From assembly GCF_030409875.1 (NCBI RefSeq), contig NZ_JAUFQR010000001.1, forward strand, positions 3,906,001 through 3,970,000: a DNA stretch of 64,000 nt. Direction: 5' to 3'. Each line of letters opens with the position of its first letter. Position 1 is the stretch's first letter. A model generated the notes under the pieces. It ran no database searches. It was not told the DNA's origin and saw nothing but the letters and a program-made list of their open reading frames with translations. The stretch is from Chryseobacterium tructae. Lineage in GTDB: Bacteria > Bacteroidota > Bacteroidia > Flavobacteriales > Weeksellaceae. Below are positions 38,214-48,198 of the stretch, piece after piece. A program made the position numbers and the translations under genes.

Positions 38214-38221
38214 TATATTTG
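38214..38221 (+). promoter_or_regulatory. -7 promoter element of crp3
   Basis: TATATTTG, a perfect match to TAnnTTTG, about 257 bp upstream of ATG 38478 and correctly spaced from the palindrome at 38177. Confidence 0.55.
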
Positions 38222-38477
38222 CTGCATATAATTACCGATGAATTATAATTTCTCCTAACCAATGATGGAGCCTTAGCAATTTTCATCCAGAAGTCGCTGA
38301 TAAATATTTAATTAAATGGTACTATCCACTTTGTGGGTTTTAGTCAACTCTAAGTTAGATTGTTTATTAAAAAATATATTGTAACATGAAGTAAAATTAC
38401 GATTCCCCATGGTACTTTAACGATCCTTATATTGGGAATTTAAATCCACCTTTATCACTAACCACAAAATTATTATT

Positions 38478-39074
38478 ATGTTTTTTAAAGAAGAACTTTT
38501 ACGCGCTATTGGAGCTGTAGAACAATATTACAATCCGGGAGATTATATATTCAGAGAAGGCGCAAGTCCCCAGTTTTATTTTCAGATTATTCACGGTGAT
38601 GTTAAACTAAATAACTATAATAGTTCAGGTAAAGAATTTATTCAAAGTATACTAAGTTCAAAAGATCCCGTAGGAGATTACATGTTATATCTAGAGCAGA
38701 CATATCCCGTAAATGCCGTAGCTCTTTCGAATTGTACTATTCTCAAATTATGTGCAGATAAATTAACGCATTACTTAGATCAACACCCTAATCATTATTT
38801 GGAACTCTGTAAATCCTTATCAAAGCACCTGTACCGTAAATTTATTCTCATGCAAAAAATATCTTCTCCCAGTGCCGTTGAAAGAATTAAAGAAGTATTG
38901 GAACTTATGAAGCATGACCACGAAAATAAAACTCCATTTACTTATGAAGTTCCCATCACAAGGCAACAATTAGCTTCTTTAACAGGGTTATGCGTTGAAA
39001 CGACTATAAGAGCTATAAAAAAGATGGAGCGAGAGAAAATAGTCCGGATTACAAATCGAAAAATTATGTACTAA
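38478..39074 (+). CDS. Crp/Fnr family transcriptional regulator (third paralogue)
   Basis: 198 aa, colinear with the other two copies. Effector-type barrel (FREGASPQFYFQIIHGDVKLNNYNSSGKEFIQS), dimer helix, and HTH with LTGLCVETTIRAIKKMERE. No Fe-S cysteines at the N-terminus; one Cys in the recognition region (GLC) is not shared. Preceded by its own palindrome and -7 element and followed by a hairpin terminator. Confidence 0.93.
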   Translation: MFFKEELLRAIGAVEQYYNPGDYIFREGASPQFYFQIIHGDVKLNNYNSSGKEFIQSILSSKDPVGDYMLYLEQTYPVNAVALSNCTILKLCADKLTHYLDQHPNHYLELCKSLSKHLYRKFILMQKISSPSAVERIKEVLELMKHDHENKTPFTYEVPITRQQLASLTGLCVETTIRAIKKMEREKIVRITNRKIMY

Positions 39075-39136
39075 ACTTTATGTAGGCCTCATTATACAAT
39101 GGGACAATTATATTACAGTTTAATCCTATAGATAAA

Positions 39137-39162
39137 AAGGAATGTTCTTTCGAGCATTCCTT
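39137..39162 (+). terminator. Terminator after crp3
   Basis: AAGGAATG (39137-39144) pairs with CATTCCTT (39155-39162) around a TTCG-containing loop, about 60 bp past the crp3 stop. Confidence 0.65.
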
Positions 39163-39257
39163 CATTATAGTATATCATACATTATTCATTTCTTCACAAA
39201 AGATAAGGACATTCGAGGTTCTTAATTTAAAATTAGTCCAATTTACTTAAATTCCAA

Positions 39258-39638
39258 CTACTTTCTGTTTTCGTGATTTTTAGGGAACTTGCCAAACTTC
39301 TCATATAGTTTGTGAAGCTCATCCAGTTCATCTTCTGTTAAATCTTCAATATCCACAATTCGATTGTTAGCTTTTTCATGAGCTGAAATCAATTCGTTAA
39401 GCTTTATTTGTATGGCTTTAGAATCTTTATTCTGTGCTTTTTGGATTAGAAAAACCATAAGAAATGTAACTATGGTGGTTCCTGTGTTAATAACCATTTG
39501 CCATACTTCAGAAAATTTAAATACCGGTCCTGTAGCTGCCCAGATAATAACCAAAATACTTGCCCCGATAAAAGCACCCGGACTTCCTGCAAAACAGGCA
39601 GCCCAATCTGCAAATCTGTCAAAAAAATTCTTTTTCAT
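39258..39638 (-). CDS. Low-affinity iron permease family membrane protein (FetP-like)
   Basis: 126 aa. MKKNFFDRFADWAACFAGSPGAFIGASILVIIWAATGPVF is the family signature, with two membrane helices (about 18-38 and 50-68) followed by QNKDSKAIQIKLNELI and an acidic amphipathic tail. Annotated by homology to yeast Fet4-type low-affinity iron permease, although the bacterial proteins are much shorter and transport is unproven. A degenerate Crp/Fnr-type site lies about 210 bp upstream. Confidence 0.88.
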   Translation of the reverse strand: MKKNFFDRFADWAACFAGSPGAFIGASILVIIWAATGPVFKFSEVWQMVINTGTTIVTFLMVFLIQKAQNKDSKAIQIKLNELISAHEKANNRIVDIEDLTEDELDELHKLYEKFGKFPKNHENRK

Positions 39639-39847
39639 TTTATAAACTATAGGTGAAAATTATTATTAATATTGAAGCATACTTAATAAAGATTATGTCT
39701 TTAATGATCGTTTTTTGAATCACTTCTCAAAATATTTAGCTAGTGACCGAACTTTTAGAGTTAGATAGTTTAGATAAATAAAATTCTTACTGCCCAATGA
39801 AAGCTTTTATGTGAGTTGCCAATTTCGAAAAAATTAGTTCAGTTTAG

Positions 39848-39863
39848 TATGATCATGATCACA
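39848..39863. promoter_or_regulatory. Near-match to the Crp/Fnr-type palindrome
   Basis: TATGATCATGATCACA, one mismatch in the second arm. No TAnnTTTG at the standard spacing in either direction, so function is less certain than for the other copies. The nearest downstream gene on the minus strand is the FetP-like protein. Confidence 0.3.
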
Positions 39864-39997
39864 TCGACATCTATTTTTATAAGGGGTTTGTGTCGCATGT
39901 ACTACAAAAGATGCATTTCTTCTGTGACATGGAGATAAGTATAACTATAGTGATGAAAAAGAAAATTCTCTAAAAATAATTAATGAACTATATATTT

Positions 39998-40035
39998 GAC
40001 AATAGAAAGTGCTCCTTTAACCACTTTCTATTGTC
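39998..40035 (-). terminator. Stem-loop after the SDR gene
   Basis: GACAATAGAAAGTG (39998-40011) pairs perfectly with CACTTTCTATTGTC (40022-40035) around a 10-nt loop, 16 bp past the minus-strand stop at 40052. A 14-bp perfect stem; no long T tract, so possibly bidirectional or a processing signal. Confidence 0.6.
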
Positions 40036-40051
40036 TAAATACATTTATTTT

Positions 40052-41037
40052 TTATGGTTGCCCATTACCACCTGCTGCACCATATATATGCCCAGTTGTA
40101 AAGCTGGCACTGTTTTCAGCAAGCTGAACAAAGATCGAAGCAAGCTCAGCAGGCTGTCCCGGTCTGCCGAATGCCGTATCTTCACCGAATTTTTCAATTT
40201 TCTCTTGTGTTTGTCCTCCGCTGATCTCAAGAGCAGTCCAAACGGGTCCTGGAGCGACACCATTCACACGGATTCCTTTTGATCCCAATTGCTTGGCTAA
40301 TGATTTTATATAGCTTGTGGTCGCTGCCTTTGTTTGTGCATAATCATATAGATCCTCAGAAGGATCATAGGCCTGTACTGATGAAAGACCAATGATACAT
40401 GATCCTGCTTTGAGATGTGGTAATGCGGCCTTTATGATCCAAAACGGTGCATAAAGATTGGTTTTCATAGTCCTGTCAAATTCTTCAGTACTTATATCCA
40501 CTATGGATTCATGAGTTTTCTGATGACCAGCATTATTTACCAGGATATCAATACCGTTCAATTCCTTAACCGCCTTAGATACTAATCTTTTACAGAAACT
40601 TTCATCTCTTATATCTCCCGGAATAGCAATAGCTTTGCAGCCTGCTTTTTTTATGAGAGCGATTACCTCCTTAGCATCAGCTTCTTCTTCAGGAAGATAG
40701 TTTATTGCTACATCAGCTCCTTCCCTAGCATATGCTATAGCAGCTGCTCTTCCGATACCCGAATCTCCACCAGTAATTAAAGCTTTCTTCCTTTCAACCT
40801 GCCAGAACCTACATAACTTTTTTCACCATGATCAGGAACTGGATCCATCTTACCTGCTAATCCAGGAAATGGCTGAAACTGCCTTTTAAAAGGTGGTTTA
40901 GGATATTTTGTTACTGGATCTGTCAATACTGAATCCCTTTGATTTTCTTTTTGTTGTAATGAAGATTCTCTTGAATTGATATGGGCCTTTGACACATCCT
41001 CACCCATTTCATTACTTTTTGTAGTCTGCTTTTTCAT
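40052..41037 (-). CDS. SDR-family oxidoreductase with N-terminal extension, frameshifted
   Basis: About 328 aa from ATG 41037 once one base is added near 40788-40789. There SGRLKG in the first frame continues as [15 protein letters not shown] in the second. The N-terminal 90 residues ([11 protein letters not shown]..., then [25 protein letters not shown]) are the extension typical of the YdaD/YhxC/GSP39 group of stress SDRs. NNAGHQ and YAQTK are present. C-terminal [13 protein letters not shown] is usual. Divergent from ku. Confidence 0.87.
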
Positions 41038-41344
41038 TAATAAAGTATTTGGTGTGATAAATTGATAATGAAAGTTCAGCAACTATAAGACCATTAAATA
41101 ACGTATTATCAAAATATGGTACGTGAAAATTAGATTCTAACTACGAACAACGCTCACTAATTAAATTATTTAAGTATAATTACTCCTAAATACAACAAAT
41201 CAAAGAAAATAAAAACCAATCACTTGCCTTATTCAATGCCAAAACAACACCTACCTAGTATATTACATGCTCAATATTAAGACATTACAATCGATCTTTT
41301 TCACACGGCACAATCATTGTACGTTTTATTCAAAATAAAGTGCA
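41038..41344. other. Intergenic region between SDR and ku
   Basis: About 307 bp separating divergent SDR (minus) and ku (plus) genes. It should contain both promoters, but I find no perfect TAnnTTTG and no Crp/Fnr-type palindrome here. Confidence 0.3.
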
Positions 41345-42130
41345 ATGAAAGCAATTTGGAACGGCGCCATTGGCTTTGGTTTAGTCAATATTCCTGTAAA
41401 GATTTATTCCGCCACAGAAACCAGCAAATTGGATTTGGATATGCTTGATAAATCCGATTTTTCGAATATTAAATTTAAAAGAGTCAACGAAAAAACAGGC
41501 AAAGAAGTGAAATGGGAAAACATTGTTAAAGGTTATCTCATGGACGATAAATACATCATTCTTGATGATGAAGATTACGAGGCTGCAAGTCCTGAAAAAT
41601 CTAAAATTCTTTCCATTGATCAGTTTGTAAAAGAAGTGGAAGTCGATTCCGTTTATTTTGAAAATCCTTACTTTCTCGAACCGCAAAAAAATGGTGAAAA
41701 CGCATACCAATTGCTGTTAAATGCTTTAGCTAAAACAAAAATGGTCGGTGTCGGAACTTTTGTTCTCCGTGAAAGTGAAGCCATCGGAATGATTCGACCT
41801 TATAATGATGATGTTTTGGTTTTAAACAGATTACGATTTGCTCAGGAAATTCGAGATTATAAAGATTTAAAAATACCCTCTAAAAAAGCTCCAAAACCAG
41901 CCGAACTGAAAATGGCGGTAAGTTTAATAGAACAGCTTTCGCAGGAATTTGATCCAGAAATGTATAAAGACACCTATTCCGAATCTTTAATGAAAATTAT
42001 TAAGCAAAAAGCGAAAGGAAAAGGCGTAAAAGCTAGAAAAGCAGAACCTGCTAAGGAAGGCAAAGTGATTGATTTGATGGCTCAGTTAAAAGCCAGTTTA
42101 CAAACTTCTAAATCCAAAAACGCATCGTAA
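41345..42130 (+). CDS. ku: Ku protein, non-homologous end joining
   Basis: 261 aa. Bacterial Ku homodimer that binds DNA double-strand ends and recruits LigD. Canonical start MKAIWNGAIGFGLVNIPVKIYSATE, then FKRVNEKTGKEVKWENIVKGY, GTFVLRESEAIGMIRPY and EFDPEMYKDTYSESLMKIIKQKAKG. A short Lys-rich C-terminal tail follows. Its stop overlaps the ligD start (TAATG), so the two are translationally coupled. Confidence 0.96.
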   Translation: MKAIWNGAIGFGLVNIPVKIYSATETSKLDLDMLDKSDFSNIKFKRVNEKTGKEVKWENIVKGYLMDDKYIILDDEDYEAASPEKSKILSIDQFVKEVEVDSVYFENPYFLEPQKNGENAYQLLLNALAKTKMVGVGTFVLRESEAIGMIRPYNDDVLVLNRLRFAQEIRDYKDLKIPSKKAPKPAELKMAVSLIEQLSQEFDPEMYKDTYSESLMKIIKQKAKGKGVKARKAEPAKEGKVIDLMAQLKASLQTSKSKNAS

Positions 42131-44663
42131 TGGCTCTCAAAGATTATAACGCAAAAAGGAAATTCGACGAAACGAGTGAACCAAAAGGGAAAACAAAAAA
42201 AAGCAAAGACAAGCTTATTTTTGTAATTCAAAGGCACGCGGCGTCGCGACTTCATTATGATTTCAGATTAGAAATGGAAGGCGTTCTGAAAAGCTGGGCA
42301 GTTCCGAAAGGTCCTTCTTTAGACCCGAAAGACAAACGTTTGGCGATGGAAGTTGAAGATCATCCTTACGATTATAAAGATTTTGAAGGAAATATTCCCG
42401 AAGGAAATTACGGAGCCGGACAAGTGGAAGTCTGGGACAGCGGAACATATGAACCTTTGGATGAAAATTCTAAACTTTCTGATGAAAAGGAATTGCTGAA
42501 AGAATTAAAAGCCGGTTCGTTAAAATTCGTTTTACACGGAAAAAAATTAAAAGGAGAGTTCGCTTTAGTTAAAATGAAAAATGCAGAAAATAATGCATGG
42601 CTTCTCATTAAACATAACGATAAATTTGCAGAAGAACATTATGATGCCGAAGAAAACACAGCCAAAAATTCTCAGGTTACAAAATTTTTAGAGGAAAAAA
42701 AAAGCATAAAAAACAGCAAAAAGAAATAATAACTTCGGAAACAAAACCTAAATTCCAACGATTTAATTCTTTAGTTGACGAAAAAAAATTAAAGAATTTC
42801 ATTAAACCGATGCTCGCAAAACCTCATGAAAAAGCATTCGACGACGAGGATTGGATCTTTGAAATAAAATGGGACGGTTATCGAGCTGTTGCCGACCTTA
42901 GAAAAAAACAGCCACTTTTCTATTCCCGAAACGGAATTTCTTTTTTATCCAAATTCGAAAAAATTTCGCAAGATTTCGAAAATCAAAAGCATAAAATGAT
43001 TTTAGATGGTGAAATTGTTGCTTACGACGAAAACGGAAGACCGAATTTCCAGTTATTACAGCAGATTGGAGACAACCCAAATTTAGCCTTAGTTTATCAG
43101 GTTTTTGATATTTTGTGGCTGAATGGTCATTCAACTGAAAACATTCCTTTAACTCAACGAAAAGAGCTTTTAAAAGAAGCGTTGATTGAAACAGACATCA
43201 TTAAATATTGCGATCATATTCCCGAAAAAGGCATTGAATTTTTTAATCAAATGAAAAAAATGAACTTGGAAGGAATGATTGCCAAAAAAGCTGACAGTTT
43301 TTATATTGAAAATCACCGAAGTTCCGATTGGCTGAAAATAAAATTCACCAACACAGAAGAAGCTATTATTTGTGGATTTACCGAACCCCGCGGTTCAAGA
43401 GAAGGTTTTGGAGCCTTGATTTTAGGGAAATATACTGATGGAAAATTGATTTACGCCGGACATACCGGAACCGGATTTAATAAAGAATTGATTCATCAAA
43501 TTCATTCAAGATTAAAAAAATTAACGACAAAAACTTCACCGTTTGAAACCATTCCTAAAACTAATATGCCGGTAACATGGACAAAACCTGAATTGGTCTG
43601 CGAAATAAAATATTCTGAAATTACCAAAGACGGAATGTTCCGACATCCTGTGTTTGTCACGATTCGTGAAGATAAAAATCCTGAAGATGTAAACGAAAAA
43701 CCTAAAGAAATGAAAGCAAAAACCTCATCAAAAAAATCAGAAGTTTCTGAAAAAGAGAAAGAAATTACATTGAATAAACATACCGTAAAACTGACCAATC
43801 AGGATAAAATTTATTTTCCGAAAGACGGCATTACCAAAGGTGACTTGGTCGATTATTATCAGTCGGTTGCGGAATATATTTTACCCCATCTAAAAAACCG
43901 TCCGCTTTCTTTAAACCGCTTTCCAAATGGTATTGAAGAACAGGGATTTTATCAGAAAGATGCAGGTGATAGTATTCCGGATTGGATTAAAACAACAGAG
44001 GTTTATTCGGAATCCAACGACAAATACATCGATTATATTTACTGCAATGACAAGGCAACCTTGGCTTATCTTAATAATTTAGGCTGTATCGATCTCAATC
44101 CTTGGAATTCCTCGCTTCCTGATTTGGAGCATCCTGATTTTTTGGTTTTAGACCTTGATCCTTCAAAGAAAAATACTTTTGATGATGTTATTGAAACGTC
44201 TCTGCAAGTGAATGAAGTATTACAATCCATAAACATTAAAGGATATTGTAAAACTTCTGGAAGTACAGGAATTCACGTTTATATTCCGATGGGTGGAAAA
44301 TATGACTTTGACCAGGTGAAAGAGTTTGCTTATATTTTGATGAAGCAGGTGAATGAAAAACTGCCAAAACTCACGACATTAGAAAGAAGTTTACAAAAAA
44401 GAGACGACAAGAAAATCTACCTCGATTATCTTCAAAACCGAACCGGACAGACTTTGGCGAGTGTTTACAGCGTTCGTCCGAAAGAAGGGGCTTCCGTTTC
44501 GATGCCTTTAGAATGGAATGAATTAAAAAAAGCATTAAAACCAACGGATTTCAATATTCATAATGCTTTGGGGAGAATTAAAGAGAAGGGAGATTTGTTT
44601 AAACCTGTTTTGGGAAAGGGAATTGATATGATGAAGTCGTTGGAGTTGTTGCAGAATATTTAA
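42130..44663 (+). CDS. ligD: Multifunctional DNA ligase D, frameshifted
   Basis: 844 aa after adding one A to the A9 run at 42685-42693. Order: 3'-phosphoesterase (FVIQRHAASRLHYDFRLE, residues about 28-45), ATP-dependent ligase with EIKWDGYRAV as the lysine motif, and C-terminal primase-polymerase with FLVLDLDPS and TSGSTGIHVYIPM. Joins double-strand breaks with Ku. The break lies in a Lys-rich linker between the phosphoesterase and ligase domains, so even a true frameshift would leave two complete domain blocks, but an assembly error is more likely. Confidence 0.94.
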
Positions 44664-45125
44664 TTTAGACCTGAAAAAAACAGAAAGGCCTATAAATTAT
44701 TTTTATTTATAAAATAATGTCTCTATAAAACAACTATAGGCCAAAAGAAGCAAAGGTTAAAATTTTAATTTGAATTCTTTTCAGAGATTAAACAATTTGA
44801 CATTTTTGCGACCGACAAGTAAATCATACAGAAGACAAACAATTCTAACTTTGCGTCAATATAATTTTTGAAATTAAATTGCATTAAAATTTAATATTTT
44901 TAATTCGTTTTTAATTTGGCTCAAAAGAATCAAATCATCGATAAAAGTGTTTGAAGATACGCTCGTCAAGGTCACATGACAGGATTATTTAATTCTGCAA
45001 TTCTTTCCAAATCACCAACCAAATGTTTCGATATCTCTTCGGTTATGGGTACAAAAATCCTCTGGAATCTTTGATTTCAGAGGATTTTGCTTTTTGAGAT
45101 GATCAAAAGGTGACTAAAATTTTAA
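44664..45125. other. Intergenic region after ligD
   Basis: About 460 bp with no convincing gene. A hairpin at 45054-45088 lies just past the minus-strand nuclease remnant's stop and probably ends one or both flanking transcripts. Confidence 0.35.
45054..45088. terminator. Bulged stem-loop terminator
   Basis: AAAATCC and TCTG on the left pair with CAGAGGATTTT on the right (45078-45088), with one bulged C and a loop of about 13 nt. T-rich DNA follows on the plus side. Confidence 0.4.
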
Positions 45126-45713
45126 TTAACTTTCTTTATTCCAATCTATGCTTTTAGACTTTTCAAACAATTCATGCAATTTTTTCTGAAGTAATTTTTT
45201 ATCCGGAAGTTGTGTTTTATATTCTGAAACCATCGTAGGGGAAAGCGATCTACTTAAAGCATATTCCACCACTTCGCTGTCTTTATCTTTGCAAAGCAAT
45301 ATTCCAATACTCGGATTTTCATTGGACTTTTTTACATCTCTATCTAATGCTTCAAGGTAAAAATTGAGTTGTCCTAAATGTTCTGGTTTAAATTTATCCG
45401 CTTTGAGTTCAAAAGCAACCAAACACTGCAATCCTCGATGATAGAATAATAAATCAACATAGAAATCACTATTTCCAACCTGCAATTTGTATTTTTTGTC
45501 AATGCAAAGAAAATCTTTACCTAATTCTAAAATAAAATTTCTCAACTGGCTGACTAATCCTTTTTGTAAATCACTTTCGTTATGGGTTTCAGAAAGGTTT
45601 AGAAAGTCAAATATATAACTGTCTTTAAAGGTATTTGAAATATTGGGATGTAATTCTCTCAACACTGGTGAGAGTTTTGGAAAATGTTTATAAGTTTCAT
45701 AAAACTGCTTCAT
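45126..45713 (-). pseudogene. DUF1016 (YhcG-type) PD-(D/E)XK nuclease, internally deleted
   Basis: 195 residues remain of a protein normally about 330-350 aa. The C-terminal nuclease half is good: LVSQLRNFILELGKDFLCIDKKYKLQVGNSDFYVDLLFYHRGLQCLVAFELKADKFKPEHLGQL contains the D...E-x-K core. Before it, FPKLSPVLRELHP joins the sequence normally at the start of the middle region to that at its end. This looks like a deletion between two KLSP-type segments of the parent gene. The frame continues upstream (NAGKNLWRMKQF) to a stop without a start codon. Probably a dead remnant. Confidence 0.7.
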
Positions 45714-46027
45714 TCTCCAAAGATTTTTACCTGCATTTACTTTAGGATTTACCTGCTATATTTCTAATCCAACAATTTTTATAAATAAAATTGCCAGATA
45801 ATTCGCTTCGCAATTGCAACTTACTAATTGATAATAAAATAAAAAAACTACTCAACGATGAGTTTATATGAACTATTTTCAACTTTGATAAATAAATACC
45901 TTTCGAAATATCATTTATAAATAAAGTACCAGCTTCTTCCTTCTCAATTATTTTGATACCATTAAATTCTTCAGATCCATTATCTGAATTTGGATCCATC
46001 TGCCTGGTTCTGGATTGTACATTTTGA
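45714..46027. other. Remnant region with an unassigned minus-strand frame
   Basis: An 85-codon minus-strand frame (45742-45999) contains GIKIIEKEEAGTLFINDISKG and a Leu/Ser-rich tail ending RNIAGKS. It could be a fragment of a specificity or methylase protein, but I cannot place it. It sits between two damaged genes, so it is probably also debris. Confidence 0.25.
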
Positions 46028-46366
46028 TTATTGCTAGTATTGCTTTTGTTAAGCTCAGGAATACAATCAGCATATGACTGTATCTGGAAATGGGAAAGAG
46101 ATATCTATATTTTCAAAAATGTAAATGTAGCCGAATATTACAAAAACCATAAAAATGAAACTGTAAGAAACAGTATTCAAAAATAGCTCGATAACCACGG
46201 TGGCTTTCCCACCTTAGATTCTTTAGAAGAATATTCATTTTACGCAGAAAAAGCTTACCCTATTGCAGATGATAGGAGAAAGTATTTTTTTAGTCTCATC
46301 TGGTAACACGACAAACACTTCTCTACCTTTTCTAAAGAACTAAGTGAAAATTTTTCATTTAGTTAA
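46028..46366 (+). pseudogene. Remnant of a small secreted protein with two in-frame stops
   Basis: The frame reads a signal-peptide-like LLLVLLLLSSGIQSAYDCIW, then DIYIFKNVNVAEYYKNHKNE. TAG interrupts it at 46184-46186, it resumes LDNHGGFPTLDSLEEYSFYAEKAYPIADDRRKYFFSLIW, TAA interrupts at 46304-46306, and it ends at TAA 46364-46366. No frame change is needed, so these are nonsense mutations, unlike the one-base losses elsewhere. The original start is lost (TGA directly before the signal). Confidence 0.65.
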
Positions 46367-46463
46367 AAATTGTTTCAATGTGCGCAAAATGAATGCGTAT
46401 TTATATATTTTCTTTGCATTATGAAAAATAATATATTACTAATACTTAAAACACCATTTTGCA

Positions 46464-47372
46464 ATGGATATACATATTAAAGAAATCTATAATACAATTT
46501 ATACGAATGCAATTCTATTTCTAAAAAGAGGAATAAAAGAAATTACTAAAAATGGTCGCGCTATTTCAGACCCCGAGCAGGCTATTATATCCTGCTTTTA
46601 TATTCAGACATCAATCGAATTGTCATTAAAAACATATTTGATCAAAGAAATTGATATTTATTCAATCTTAGAAAGCAATCGAAACTTGTCTCCAAATCTT
46701 CTTCTGGAAAAATTTAAACAGAATCATCTGAAAACAAAAAGATATGACCAGCTAAAAAAATCTTTGAAGAAAAATAAGAACCTAACTTTTTTTAATGATA
46801 TTCATTTCAAGCATTTAGATAAATTGCAAATGTATAGGAATCGACTTGTACATTTAAATCTGTTGTCTAAAGATGATATAAACAATATCCAAAAGGAACT
46901 AATCTTCGCCGTAACCCACTTATTGATGCCTTTGTTAACAGATATAAGTTTTAAGTTTGAAACTCCTACACAATTCTACAAGGAGCATTTAGATAAGAAC
47001 GATTATAAAAGTTTAATTTCTTTCCATCCTTACATTGATGAAATGCATAATATAGCAGTTAAATATTCAGGTCTGGCTTATGAATGTTTAAGATGTTACA
47101 ATAAAACATTCTCTCCAAATACTGAAATATGCTACTGTTGTAATCTACAACTTTTTGATGCAGCGGGCTATATCGACTGTGATCTGTGCTCCTCTAAAAA
47201 ATCTATAATCTACGATACCTTGAACATTCATGTAGAGGGTAGTGAGAATAGTATAAATGGTTTTTGCATGAGTTGTGGGGATAAAATGATGGTATATGAT
47301 TGTCCGGAATGTGAAGGTAAATTTTCATTCTATGGAAAACCTGATTTGGAAGAAAAAATTTGTAATTGTTAA
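46464..47372 (+). CDS. HEPN-like protein with C-terminal zinc ribbons (HEPN cluster gene 1)
   Basis: 302 aa, unnamed family. Residues 38-62 (EQAIISCFYIQTSIELSLKTYLIK) form the amphipathic helix typical of HEPN domains. LQMYRNRLVH (121-130) has the RNase motif R-x4-H (R125, H130) with the preferred Asn next to Arg. The last 100 residues hold several Cys pairs: C208-C211, C223/C225/C226, C239-C242, C268-C271, C280-C283 and C300/C302, as in tandem zinc ribbons. First gene of five consecutive co-oriented genes; 9 bp separate it from the next. Probably an RNA-cutting or RNA-sensing component. Confidence 0.6.
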   Translation: MDIHIKEIYNTIYTNAILFLKRGIKEITKNGRAISDPEQAIISCFYIQTSIELSLKTYLIKEIDIYSILESNRNLSPNLLLEKFKQNHLKTKRYDQLKKSLKKNKNLTFFNDIHFKHLDKLQMYRNRLVHLNLLSKDDINNIQKELIFAVTHLLMPLLTDISFKFETPTQFYKEHLDKNDYKSLISFHPYIDEMHNIAVKYSGLAYECLRCYNKTFSPNTEICYCCNLQLFDAAGYIDCDLCSSKKSIIYDTLNIHVEGSENSINGFCMSCGDKMMVYDCPECEGKFSFYGKPDLEEKICNC

Positions 47373-47381
47373 TATGTAAAT

Positions 47382-48137
47382 ATGGATAAAGCTGAAAAAC
47401 TGGAAAAATGGAAGTATAAGGGTAGCAATCTTAGTTCTTTCAGAAAAGATGATAAAGAATTTGAAGACTTATCACAAGTTATAGATACTGCCAACAAGGA
47501 AGAACTTAAGGGAGTTTTCGACAATGGTCTCGAGTCTAAGTACGATCAATATAAAAAATATCTTTTCAACCACAACCTATTTTTATTTAGAGATTTAGAA
47601 CAACATATTAAAGACTCAGTAAACTGCTTAATTATTGACGCGTATATTCCCAGCATAACCAACACGAATCTACTTCTTGAACGTGCTTTGAAACTGGCTT
47701 TGATACAATTCGAGGTAGGAGCTGTCATAGATTACGATGATAAAGAAATCATAGAAGCATACATAAAAGCTGACAAGCAATATGCAGGAAAAAATATGGA
47801 GGCCAATATTCAGAGATGTATTAAATATAAAATTCTTAATGCCGCAGAGGCAAAAGAACTTAAAGATTACAAGCTTAAATTCAGAGATGGATTTTCTCAT
47901 TTTACACCAATAAATATTTTAAAAGAAGAGAGACTGATGACCAACATTTCATTAGAAGAACACCCAGGTCTTGAAAAAACTTTTAAGCTGCCACAATATC
48001 AGTCTATGCAAGTGGTCTTTTTTGCTATAAAAAATGCTGAAAATCATCTGCGCTATGTACTTGACATCATCAATCACTTACAGTTTAAAGTGTTAGAAGA
48101 GTTTCGGAAGAATTTTAAAGCGAAGGAAAAATCTTAG
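47382..48137 (+). CDS. HEPN-like protein (HEPN cluster gene 2)
   Basis: 251 aa, all-helical, unrecognised by name. PSITNTNLLLERALKLALIQFEVG (90-113) resembles the first HEPN helix. KDYKLKFRDGFSHFTPINIL (161-180) contains R168-x4-H173. A charged N-terminus and C-terminal Lys-rich tail flank it. Only 9 bp after gene 1 and 61 bp before gene 3, so probably one transcript. No membrane segment or signal peptide. Confidence 0.55.
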   Translation: MDKAEKLEKWKYKGSNLSSFRKDDKEFEDLSQVIDTANKEELKGVFDNGLESKYDQYKKYLFNHNLFLFRDLEQHIKDSVNCLIIDAYIPSITNTNLLLERALKLALIQFEVGAVIDYDDKEIIEAYIKADKQYAGKNMEANIQRCIKYKILNAAEAKELKDYKLKFRDGFSHFTPINILKEERLMTNISLEEHPGLEKTFKLPQYQSMQVVFFAIKNAENHLRYVLDIINHLQFKVLEEFRKNFKAKEKS

Positions 48138-48198
48138 GGAGTTGCAAAAGTCTTTTTTTGAATTTTCGCATCAATAAAATCTATTTAAAACAGTAAAA

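Larger units (their letters stand above)
37947..38477. other. Intergenic region between crp2 and crp3
   Basis: About 530 bp, very AT-rich. It contains a Crp/Fnr-type site (38177) and -7 element (38214) for crp3, leaving a leader of about 250 nt before ATG 38478. I see no ORF or known RNA in the leader. Confidence 0.4.
39639..40051. other. Intergenic region with imperfect palindrome and hairpin
   Basis: About 410 bp between the FetP-like gene start and the SDR stop. It contains the near-match palindrome at 39848 and the large inverted repeat at 39998-40035. No ORF is convincing. Confidence 0.35.
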
